From Klebsiella pneumoniae (lineage in GTDB: Bacteria > Pseudomonadota > Gammaproteobacteria > Pseudomonadales > Azotimanducaceae): DNA of 6,678 bases. The notes below the pieces were generated by a model. The model was not told the DNA's origin and did not search any database. It was given only the letters and a program-made list of their open reading frames with translations. This document shows positions 1 through 5,414 of this stretch, piece by piece (positions within the stretch are counted from its first letter, which is position 1; each line of letters opens with the position of its first letter). The position numbers and the translations under genes are program-made. The stretch lies in assembly GCA_945878745.1 (NCBI GenBank), contig CAMDVY010000171.1, positions 1-6,678 on the forward strand, written 5' to 3'.

Positions 1-468
1 GCGCAGGGCACTGGTGGTGCCATCATCAATACGGCCTCCATCGCCGGTCTCTCCGGTGATGCAGGTCCAATGGTGTACTCGGCTGCGAAAGCCGCGGTGA
101 TCAGTCTGACTCAGTCGGCCGCAGTTGAACTGGCGTCAGATCGCATCCGAGTCAATGCCATCTGTCCGGGATTCATCGCCACACCCCTGGCGGATGGGGG
201 ACGTCCCGAGCAGACGCGCGAGAGATTCACGAATGCCCAGCCCTGGCCTGACTACGGTCGTGGCGAGTACATTGCAGGGGCTGCACTGTTTCTGGCCAGT
301 GATGATTCCATGTTCGTCACCGGCGAACACATCGTTGTTGATGGTGGGCTCACTGCCGCCGGGCCGGAGCTCTCGAAGCGGTTCCCCAAGTCATCGGCGC
401 GCAATGCCCGTGTCAGCGGGATCACCAAGGGCAGTACCGGCGCCGCGCCTGAACTGCGTCGCTGGTAA
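1..468 (+). CDS. Short-chain dehydrogenase/reductase, C-terminal part (5' end outside the window)
   Basis: This is the last 155 residues of a classical SDR, an NAD(P)-dependent oxidoreductase of the cytoplasm; the Rossmann glycine motif lies upstream of the window. Counting from the first complete codon, the catalytic triad is visible: Ser13 in NTAS and the YxxxK motif Tyr26/Lys30, with the usual 13-residue Ser-Tyr spacing. The PG motif after the IRVNAICPG strand (residues 56-57) and the closing strand HIVVDGG (about 110-116) follow in canonical order. Classical SDRs usually stop a few residues after DGG; this one continues about 39 residues in a Ser/Arg/Lys/Gly-rich tail with no domain I recognise. 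The TAA stop lies inside the first copy of a 10-bp tandem repeat. The NIPSNAP-like gene follows 91 bp downstream on the same strand and may be co-transcribed. Family is certain; the substrate cannot be read from the sequence. Confidence 0.93.
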   Translation, partial: AQGTGGAIINTASIAGLSGDAGPMVYSAAKAAVISLTQSAAVELASDRIRVNAICPGFIATPLADGGRPEQTRERFTNAQPWPDYGRGEYIAGAALFLASDDSMFVTGEHIVVDGGLTAAGPELSKRFPKSSARNARVSGITKGSTGAAPELRRW

Positions 469-500
469 GCGTTGGTAAACGTTGGTAAACGTTGGTAAGC
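461..500. repeat. Four tandem copies of a 10-bp unit, GYTGGTAARC
   Basis: Four head-to-tail decamers occupy 461-470, 471-480, 481-490 and 491-500. The two inner copies are identical (GTTGGTAAAC); the outer ones differ at one or two positions. The array starts in the last codons of the SDR gene and runs into the spacer before the NIPSNAP gene. Each copy contains TAA, and because 10 is not a multiple of 3 the stops at 466, 476, 486 and 496 together cover all three forward frames. The period is close to one DNA helical turn. Replication slippage is the simplest origin; a phased protein-binding site is possible but unsupported by other evidence. Confidence 0.85.
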
Positions 501-548
501 ATCGACGGGCACACCCAAACCAATTCGATCAGATCTGAAACCAGACCC

Positions 549-554
549 AGGAGG
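549..554 (+). promoter_or_regulatory. Strong Shine-Dalgarno site of the NIPSNAP-like gene
   Basis: AGGAGG lies 5 bases before the ATG at 560. It fixes this start over the ATGs of competing frames at 492 and 616, which lack such a site. Confidence 0.8.
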
Positions 555-559
555 AAACC

Positions 560-898
560 ATGTTCGAGATTCGAAACTACTACTTTGAGCCCACGTTGTT
601 TGAGGACTACAAGGCGTGGGCGAAATCCAGGGCGCTGCCATTCCTTGCCAAGGAACTGGATCTCGTCGGTTTCTGGACGAGTTTGCCAGAGCCCGCTCAG
701 ATCACGGGTGTCGCGATGGACAAACTCGGCCCTGCCAATATCACCTGGATCATTCGCTGGCCGGACATGGCCACACGCGATGCCACGTTTGCCCGTGTGT
801 TTACAGGCGAGGCATGGGCGGACATCTTCAAGGATGTCCCTGGTGGCGTGAAAAGCTATCTGCGGATGGAAGCCAAATTCACTGAGGCGCTCATCTGA
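560..898 (+). CDS. NIPSNAP-family protein (112 aa)
   Basis: A small soluble protein that reads as a single NIPSNAP-type, ferredoxin-like alpha/beta barrel domain; such domains normally dimerise. It opens with the typical strand MFEIRNYYFEP followed by a helix (LFEDYKAWAKSRALPFL). A second strand-helix half follows, with W-I-I-R-W at about residues 63-67 and a helix beginning MATRDATFARVF. There is no signal peptide or membrane segment. The start is set by AGGAGG 5 bases upstream. It follows the SDR gene on the same strand. Bacterial NIPSNAP proteins are poorly characterised and often sit beside oxidoreductase or catabolic genes, so a role connected with the SDR substrate is an inference. A related dimeric alpha/beta-barrel family (ABM/EthD-like) is the main alternative. 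Confidence 0.75.
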   Translation: MFEIRNYYFEPTLFEDYKAWAKSRALPFLAKELDLVGFWTSLPEPAQITGVAMDKLGPANITWIIRWPDMATRDATFARVFTGEAWADIFKDVPGGVKSYLRMEAKFTEALI

Positions 899-900
899 GC

Positions 901-938
901 AAAGAAATCCTGGAGCGTCGCTGGATCAGCAACGCTCC
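901..938 (-). terminator. Probable intrinsic terminator of the dioxygenase gene, at a convergent junction
   Basis: GGAGCGT at 912-918 pairs with ACGCTCC at 932-938. After one C/A mismatch, GCTG at 920-923 pairs with CAGC at 927-930, leaving a 3-base GAT loop. Read on the minus strand, the hairpin is followed by AGGATTTCTTT (911-901), a modest T-rich tail. On the plus strand no T tract follows, so it probably serves the minus-strand gene only. The stem overlaps the last four codons and the stop of the dioxygenase gene. Confidence 0.6.
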
Positions 939-1762
939 GAGATGGTGATGCGGTGCAGAAGTCGGCGATAACCCTCGTAACCACCTGTCGCGGCATGATT
1001 CACGGCGCGATTGTCCCAGAACGTGACCATGCCGTCGGTCCACTTGTGTCGATAGATGAAAGGTTCTGCGATCTGGTGTGCGTAGAGCTCCAGGAGTAGT
1101 GCCTGGGCTTCGTCGTCTCGCATGCCATCAATGCCAATCGTGTAGCCGGGGCTCATGAAGAGCCCTTTCAACCCGGTTTCTGGATGGGTGCGAACAATCG
1201 GGTGCAGCTGCGTCGCCATGGCGCTGTCATCGGCGACGATTGCCATGGATCGACCAACATCACGATCCCCATACTGGCCGGCCTTTGAATACGCGCGCCT
1301 TGCTGAATGGATACCCATCAGTCCGTCGAGACGCTTTTTCATGGCATCACTCAGCGCGTCATAGGCTGCGTGCTGATCCGCGTACAAGGTGTCACCACCG
1401 ATCGGCGGAATTTCTCGCCCGTACAGCATGGTCAGCGCAGGGGGTGACGCCAGAAAGCTCCAGTCGGAGTGCCAGCCCTCCGCGAAGAGTGGCGTCTTTT
1501 CATCCGCCTCACGTTTGATCTCGGCCACATGGGGGTGACCGGGCAAAGACCTGAAGTAGGGGTCGACGCCGTAGGGGCCAAAATGCTCGGCGAGGCGTTC
1601 GTAGGCCCCGAGATGGAGCTGTTGGTCTGGAAACGCAATGACACGATGCTGTAGCCAGATAGCCCGCAGTTCTTCTGCAAGATCTGCATTGATGCCTCGC
1701 AGATCAACGCCGTTGACGATTGCGCCACAGGCGCGTCCCGAAGGTTGGACAACGATGGCCAT
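926..1762 (-). CDS. TauD/TfdA-family Fe(II)/2-oxoglutarate-dependent dioxygenase (278 aa)
   Basis: A cytoplasmic non-haem iron oxygenase that should couple decarboxylation of 2-oxoglutarate to hydroxylation of a small substrate. The facial triad is visible: His98 and Asp100 in WHSDWSF and His256 in DNRAVNHAA. Arg267 and Arg271 in the final RRLLHR segment fit the 2-oxoglutarate-binding arginine region of TauD. Other family landmarks are GGDTLYAD (122-129) and HPIVRTHPETG (187-197). Length matches TauD (about 283 residues in E. coli). By my recalled alignment, positions that bind taurine in TauD differ: His70 corresponds to Asp67, Tyr73 to Phe70 and Val102 to Trp101. I therefore do not call it tauD. 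GGGGGAAG at 1769-1776 gives a ribosome site 6 bases before the ATG. It lies 93 bp downstream of the B12 receptor gene with no clear terminator between, so it may be read from the riboswitch promoter. The real substrate is unknown. Confidence 0.9.
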   Translation of the reverse strand: MAIVVQPSGRACGAIVNGVDLRGINADLAEELRAIWLQHRVIAFPDQQLHLGAYERLAEHFGPYGVDPYFRSLPGHPHVAEIKREADEKTPLFAEGWHSDWSFLASPPALTMLYGREIPPIGGDTLYADQHAAYDALSDAMKKRLDGLMGIHSARRAYSKAGQYGDRDVGRSMAIVADDSAMATQLHPIVRTHPETGLKGLFMSPGYTIGIDGMRDDEAQALLLELYAHQIAEPFIYRHKWTDGMVTFWDNRAVNHAATGGYEGYRRLLHRITISERC

Positions 1763-1855
1763 GGCAGACTTCCCCCAGCAAATCCTGAGTTCATAAACCT
1801 ACCATGGAACATCGATGTCGCGCAACCGGTGTGCTGTCTTCGAAAGGAAACAGAC

Positions 1856-3817
1856 TCAATCCAGGCTCAGGCGTACCCCGACGTGACCGGTTCGACCTGG
1901 TGATCGAAAGCTGAACAATTCTTCGTACTTTTCGTCGAGCAGATTGTCCACACGTGCATAAACGGTGAGCTGATCAGATGCGGCCCACGAAACGGCCAGG
2001 TTCACCAGTGTGTAACCATCCAGCACAACGCGATCCTCAAGGGTTGAAAAAATGAACTCGTTGTCTAACTGCTCGCCGTTCAGGAGAGCACCCAGATTGA
2101 CGTTTCCGCGATCCCCGCCAAATCGGAAATTGACGTTCAGGTTGCCACTATGACGAGGCCTGCGGACTTCACGTACCCCATCCCGATCTTCAGCGTCCAC
2201 ATAGGTATACCCGCCGCGTAATGACCAGGCTTCGTTCAGCTCAGCCTGCACGGACACTTCGATTCCTCGCCGCTCACTTTTACCATCCAGGTTGACCGGG
2301 GTTGAGCTGAAGGTGGCGAAGTCGAACTCGGTGGTGATTTCGTCGCGAAGGTCTGCCGAAAAAGCGGTCAGGTCGAGCAGTACCACGCCTTCGAACAAGG
2401 ACTGCTCGATACCGATGTCGTAACCCAGTGAGGTTTCCGGTTTCAGGTCGCTGTTGCCGACAAAACTCGAGGGAATGAATCCAAACAGTTCGAAGAATCC
2501 CGGGTTGGTTATACCCTCACCGATACTGGCATGGAGCCGGGTTCCGGAGTCGGGCAGCAACCAGGACGCTGTGCCGCGCCATGTGGTTGCGTCATCAAAC
2601 CGATCATTGCGGTCCTGGCGTCCGGACAGCGACAGCCAGAAACGGTCATCGAATCCAAGGCCATATTCCAGCACACCGCTGGTCTGCTCATCGGTCCGAT
2701 TCTGATTGGCGGCGACAAAGTCGGCAACGCGATACCTGAACAGGAGTTCTTCGTGTTGCAGTCCTGCGGTCATTGTGTGTGACAACCTGTCAGAACCGAA
2801 GTGCAGGGAAGCATCGTATTCGGCTTTGCGTCGAGTCCCGCGTGATGCGGCCGTGGTTTGTCCTCGATCGCGGAAGTGGTTGTTCGTTCCCGCGTAGGAA
2901 ATCGCCAGGCGCTGGGTAAAGGGATCGCCGATCGCGCCATGCATGATTTCTGCACGGCCATAACGCTGATGAAAATCGGTTTCGTTGACGCTGTCGATCA
3001 ACAGTCCCTGGGTCGGTGTGGATGGAAAGTTGAAATCCTGGGTGTCTTCTTCGACTTCGCTATCGGTCTGGCGCAGTGTCAATCGGGCCTTGAGGTTATC
3101 GAACGGATTCGCTTCCACGAGCCCGTTCAGCGTTCTGGAGCGATAACCATCCTTTTCATTGCCGGATCGTGATGCATTGATGCCGCTGGATTCGTATTGA
3201 GATGCGCCCAGCGAGCCACTCAATACATTACCGCCAATGGCCCCGATGATGCCTGCACGTGTGGTGCCATGTGAACCGCCGCTGACATCGGTGAAAAGCT
3301 GGTGCTCGCCTGCGACCGGAAGAGCGCTGCGGAAGCTGATCACGCCACCCACGGCATCGCTGCCGTACAAGGCGCTCTGTGGTCCGCGCAATATTTCGAT
3401 GTGATCCACGCCCAGTGTCTGCATGGACGCGAAGTTGAACTCCGATCCAAAGGCTGGGTCATTGGCTTCAATGCCGTCGATCAACACAAGCGTGTGATTG
3501 CCTTCACTGCCGCGCATGCGAATCTGGGTAAGTCCGCCGACGGGGCCGCCTCGATTGACCGCCAGACCCGGTATTTCACGCAGCAATTCGGGCGCAAAGG
3601 GTGTTTCGCGGGAAACAATGTTACGACGATCCAGCCAGGAGAGTGCGCTGCCAACCTCGCGGGCAGCGCGTGGCTCGCGAGTGGCGGTCACGACGATCTC
3701 TTCGCGCAAAGAGCTGTCAAAGCGTGAGTTGACCGTGGACTCTTCGGCGTGAACGGGAGAAACAGCCAGCAACAAGCCAGCTAACGGCCATGTGGCCATG
3801 CGGGAACGAATGATCAT
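1856..3817 (-). CDS. btuB: BtuB-type TonB-dependent receptor for cobalamin (653 aa)
   Basis: An outer-membrane 22-strand barrel with an N-terminal plug that imports a corrinoid using the TonB-ExbBD proton-motive system. A signal peptide is visible (arginine at 4 and 6, hydrophobic 10-20, likely cleavage after VHA at 24). A TonB box, EEIVVTATR, lies at 39-47. The plug runs about 55-165 and contains the family motifs LVLIDGIEAND (110-120), VDHIEILRGPQSALYGSDA (137-155) and GGVISFRS (157-164). The remainder is alternating barrel strands. Near the C-terminus VYARVDNLLDEKYEE is the typical penultimate-strand signature. The protein ends in RLSLD rather than the usual terminal aromatic residue. The start is supported by GGAA 7 bases upstream of the ATG; an internal Met7 lacks one. 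A cobalamin riboswitch directly upstream is the strongest evidence for B12 as ligand. The sequence alone cannot exclude another corrinoid. Confidence 0.93.
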   Translation of the reverse strand: MIIRSRMATWPLAGLLLAVSPVHAEESTVNSRFDSSLREEIVVTATREPRAAREVGSALSWLDRRNIVSRETPFAPELLREIPGLAVNRGGPVGGLTQIRMRGSEGNHTLVLIDGIEANDPAFGSEFNFASMQTLGVDHIEILRGPQSALYGSDAVGGVISFRSALPVAGEHQLFTDVSGGSHGTTRAGIIGAIGGNVLSGSLGASQYESSGINASRSGNEKDGYRSRTLNGLVEANPFDNLKARLTLRQTDSEVEEDTQDFNFPSTPTQGLLIDSVNETDFHQRYGRAEIMHGAIGDPFTQRLAISYAGTNNHFRDRGQTTAASRGTRRKAEYDASLHFGSDRLSHTMTAGLQHEELLFRYRVADFVAANQNRTDEQTSGVLEYGLGFDDRFWLSLSGRQDRNDRFDDATTWRGTASWLLPDSGTRLHASIGEGITNPGFFELFGFIPSSFVGNSDLKPETSLGYDIGIEQSLFEGVVLLDLTAFSADLRDEITTEFDFATFSSTPVNLDGKSERRGIEVSVQAELNEAWSLRGGYTYVDAEDRDGVREVRRPRHSGNLNVNFRFGGDRGNVNLGALLNGEQLDNEFIFSTLEDRVVLDGYTLVNLAVSWAASDQLTVYARVDNLLDEKYEELFSFRSPGRTGHVGVRLSLD

Positions 3818-3824
3818 GAAGTGT

Positions 3825-3857
3825 TTCCGGTGAACCGTCTGCCTCGGACGGAAGTCC
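3825..3857 (-). promoter_or_regulatory. Putative translational expression platform between the B12 aptamer and btuB
   Basis: Read on the minus strand, this 33-base stretch offers mutually exclusive hairpins. GGAC-TTCC-GTCC is at 3857-3846. CCGTC pairs with GACGG (3851-3847 with 3839-3835). TTCCG (3853-3849) can pair with CGGAA (3829-3825), which is the core of the btuB ribosome-binding site. There is no T tract, so control of translation initiation is more likely than transcription termination. This is inferred from pairing by eye. Confidence 0.45.
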
Positions 3858-3860
3858 TGA

Positions 3861-4105
3861 CAATGCCAAGCCGGTCTCCGGACTCATGAGGCGGGACGTT
3901 GTCCCTGATGGTTGCCGCCTTCCCATTCCGGATCAGGATTGTGTGTAAACAATGCTTGCCGGGACAGTGGCCATACCTGGAGGTCGTGGGTTGACGAACT
4001 CCGCAGGTACCCGAATGCTTCAGCAGCAGTCGGGGCTTCCATCACTCATTTACCGTTGCGAGGTCAGTTCCGGATTCAAACCGGATTCCCGAACACTTGG
4101 TACTT
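3861..4105 (-). ncRNA. Cobalamin (adenosylcobalamin-type) riboswitch aptamer
   Basis: This minus-strand leader has the conserved elements of the cobalamin riboswitch in the correct order. A closing P1 stem pairs CCAAG (4100-4096) with CTTGG (3870-3866). Next comes GGGAATCCGG (4090-4081), then GAATCCGGAACTGA (4077-4064) and the highly conserved CGCAACGGTAAAT (4060-4048). GCCACTG lies at 3971-3965 and GGGAAGGCGGC at 3924-3914. A GGGAC-AAC-GTCCC hairpin (about 3906-3894) follows, and the B12-box-like AGTCCGGAGACCGGC is at 3884-3870. The switch should bind cobalamin in the nascent mRNA and repress the receptor gene that starts about 45 bases further on. Exact ends are approximate. Confidence 0.95.
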
Positions 4106-4132
4106 GTGACGCCCTGTTGCGCCACGGCGGGG

Positions 4133-4162
4133 AGTATAGGGGAAGGGCAACTCTCTCCACAA
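4133..4162 (-). promoter_or_regulatory. Candidate sigma-70 promoter of the btuB riboswitch transcript
   Basis: On the minus strand, TATACT (4138-4133, five of six to the -10 consensus) is preceded by TTGTGG (4162-4157, three of six) with an 18-base spacer. A start near 4126 would place the aptamer about 20 bases into the transcript, as expected for a riboswitch leader. The weak -35 keeps confidence moderate. Confidence 0.5.
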
Positions 4163-4178
4163 TCGACGCGGTATACCT

Positions 4179-4244
4179 GTAGGAGCGGTCTCTGACCGCG
4201 ATTGTTGGGTACATCAAAGATCGCGATCAGGAGATCGCTCCTAC
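4179..4244. repeat. Inverted doublet of REP elements (REPIN/BIME-like)
   Basis: Two related 24-25-bp elements face each other around a 17-bp spacer. The first, 4179-4202, has head GTAG and stem GCGGTC-TCT-GACCGC. The second, on the opposite strand at 4244-4220, has head GTAG and stem GCGATC-TCCT-GATCGC. Both begin GTAGGAGCG and end CGCGAT, which matches the general form of GTAG-headed REPs dispersed in Pseudomonas- and Xanthomonas-like gammaproteobacterial genomes and mobilised by RAYT transposases. The inner stem bases co-vary between copies (GGTC/GACC versus GATC/GATC), keeping pairing intact. The doublet separates the MauD-like operon from the btuB promoter and could act as a 3' mRNA hairpin for the former. 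No RAYT gene is in the window. Confidence 0.85.
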
Positions 4245-4867
4245 TTGGGCTGGTTGGGCGTGAACTCCTTGACCGGATTGCCCTGACGCGCAGCCAGGTA
4301 GTCCTGGATGGACGCGACACCCAGTCGTTCAGATTCGAACAGGCTTTCCAGATGCTCTCGCGAGTTGACGATGCCAAGAGAAGCGATGCGACCGTTGGCA
4401 TCGATCAATACTGCGTACGGCAGCTTGCCAACACCGTAGGTTCGACCGGCTGCCTCGGACAGCGCATAAGGGAACTGTTCCAGCTTGTTTGCAGAGACAT
4501 AGTCCTGATGCGGCTTGATGGCTTCGCCATCGCTGAGCAGAACGATTGCGGTATCCCGGGTAGAGGTGGCCAATGATCGGAGTATGGGCAACAGGCTCTT
4601 GCAGATTGGACAGTCTGGCGCCAGGTAGAACAAGAGCTGTCGACGGCCGGAACCGCCGACCATGAGGCTCTCGCCCGCGAGTGTCGTGACAGCCACCGGT
4701 GGTGCAGCGTCTCCTGCCTTCAGACGTTGATTGATCATCAGCGCACCCGCAGGCGCGATGCGTTCATGCAGGATGCCGATTTGACGGGCCAGCGCAAAGA
4801 CTACGGCGATCAGACCGAGGAGAACCACCCACACCAGAACCTGAGAGATCAGCATCAACGACTCCAT
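4241..4867 (-). CDS. mauD: MauD-like membrane-anchored thioredoxin-fold protein (208 aa)
   Basis: Resembles MauD, an accessory protein for making methylamine dehydrogenase, thought to act in periplasmic disulfide formation or isomerisation. Counting from the ATG at 4867, a membrane anchor spans about 5-26. It is followed by the family-typical HERIAPAGALM (34-44), a thioredoxin-fold core with redox motif Cys86-Pro-Ile-Cys89, and a cis-Pro loop at KLPYAVLID (Pro150). A second family-typical stretch is GIVNSREHLESLFE (165-178). The start is uncertain. ATG 4867 lies one base after the mauE stop (TGA-A-ATG), favouring translational coupling. ATG 4855 (204 aa) has GGAG 6 bases upstream. An ATG at 4909 is open but overlaps mauE by 41 bases and has no clear ribosome site. 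The TAG stop lies in a REP element. The expected mauA neighbour is absent, so the actual client is unknown. Confidence 0.88.
   Translation of the reverse strand: MESLMLISQVLVWVVLLGLIAVVFALARQIGILHERIAPAGALMINQRLKAGDAAPPVAVTTLAGESLMVGGSGRRQLLFYLAPDCPICKSLLPILRSLATSTRDTAIVLLSDGEAIKPHQDYVSANKLEQFPYALSEAAGRTYGVGKLPYAVLIDANGRIASLGIVNSREHLESLFESERLGVASIQDYLAARQGNPVKEFTPNQPK
4862..4865 (-). promoter_or_regulatory. Shine-Dalgarno site favouring an alternative mauD start at 4855
   Basis: GGAG on the minus strand sits 6 bases before the ATG at 4855-4853 and overlaps the ATG at 4867-4865. It is the only good ribosome site at this junction, and would give a 204-residue protein beginning MLISQ. Confidence 0.45.
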
Positions 4868-4868
4868 T

Positions 4869-5414
4869 TCAGGCAGCACTGTAACCGGATTGCCGGAACC
4901 GGGCAGCATTGGCCATCAGAAGTTCGGAACATCGGTAGATGCCGAATGCGCCAATGGCGGCGGCAAGGCACTGGAGCAGCTCAATCCAGGACAAAGCAGC
5001 AAATGCGTGTTCAGGCGTGACGAGCTGCATGGCGAGACAAGCCAGAAGCACAAGTGCCCCATTCCGAACCAGCAGCCCCGCAGTCAGCGGGACCGGCTCA
5101 TCCCCGCACCCGCAATCGATGAATGATCGTCCGCGGCGTCGGTTGATCTGCATGCCCACCGCATAGACGAGGAGGATCATGGCAGCGAATAAAAGGCCAA
5201 TGCGCAATGCCATCAAGTTGGTGATCACGGTGATGAACTCAGCAATCGCGACTCCATAGACAACCGTCTGGGTGGACTGCTGGGGGACCACTCGCCAGGC
5301 GCTGAACACAGCGGCAAAGCGGGGGAAGTCGGTGATCTTGTGATCAAACGCCTGCGCGAATATCGCAGCCAGAAGCCAGTGAATCGAGAGCGTGACAAGC
5401 GCATCCACGTTCAT
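4869..5414 (-). CDS. mauE: MauE-like (MauE/DoxX family) redox-associated membrane protein (181 aa)
   Basis: An integral inner-membrane protein of the MauE family, which partners MauD in maturing the disulfide-rich small subunit of methylamine dehydrogenase. Counting from the ATG at 5414, hydrophobic helices are visible at about 5-22, 51-68, 72-89, 115-132 and 141-160. The diagnostic loop RSFIDCGCGDEPVPLT (96-111) carries the CxC pair Cys101/Cys103, which sits beside a basic NRRRGR segment and is the likely redox site. AFDHKITDFPRF (22-33) is another family-typical segment. ATG 5414 overlaps the stop of the upstream gene by one base (TGATG). A GTG one codon earlier (5417) is an alternative, with AGGTGA 7 bases before it. 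The gene is sandwiched between the b561-YceI fusion and mauD with essentially no spacing, so all three are surely co-translated. A target amine dehydrogenase is not seen. Confidence 0.87.
   Translation of the reverse strand: MNVDALVTLSIHWLLAAIFAQAFDHKITDFPRFAAVFSAWRVVPQQSTQTVVYGVAIAEFITVITNLMALRIGLLFAAMILLVYAVGMQINRRRGRSFIDCGCGDEPVPLTAGLLVRNGALVLLACLAMQLVTPEHAFAALSWIELLQCLAAAIGAFGIYRCSELLMANAARFRQSGYSAA

Noticed and set aside
461..500. Decamer array considered as replication iterons or a CRISPR-like array
   Set aside because: Units are only 10 bp with no spacers, and there is no replication initiator gene or AT-rich unwinding region nearby.
926..1762. Naming the dioxygenase tauD
   Set aside because: Taurine-contact residues are not conserved by recalled alignment and no tauABC transporter is adjacent.
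1432..1812. 126-residue minus-strand frame starting upstream of the dioxygenase
   Set aside because: It overlaps the dioxygenase N-terminus in another frame; the dioxygenase frame carries the family motifs and the ribosome site.
3302..3727. 141-residue open frame on the plus strand opposite the btuB plug region
   Set aside because: It is antisense to a well-conserved plug domain, has no ribosome site or recognisable motif, and is explained by the codon bias of the real gene.
4179..4244. Inverted repeat considered as a classical rho-independent terminator, a CRISPR repeat or insertion-sequence ends
   Set aside because: No T tract follows on either strand, there are only two copies in inverted orientation, and no transposase or spacer array is present; the REP doublet explains it better.
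4202..4576. 124-residue plus-strand frame starting in the REP spacer
   Set aside because: It runs antisense to the MauD-like gene, including its conserved C-terminal part, and lacks a ribosome site.
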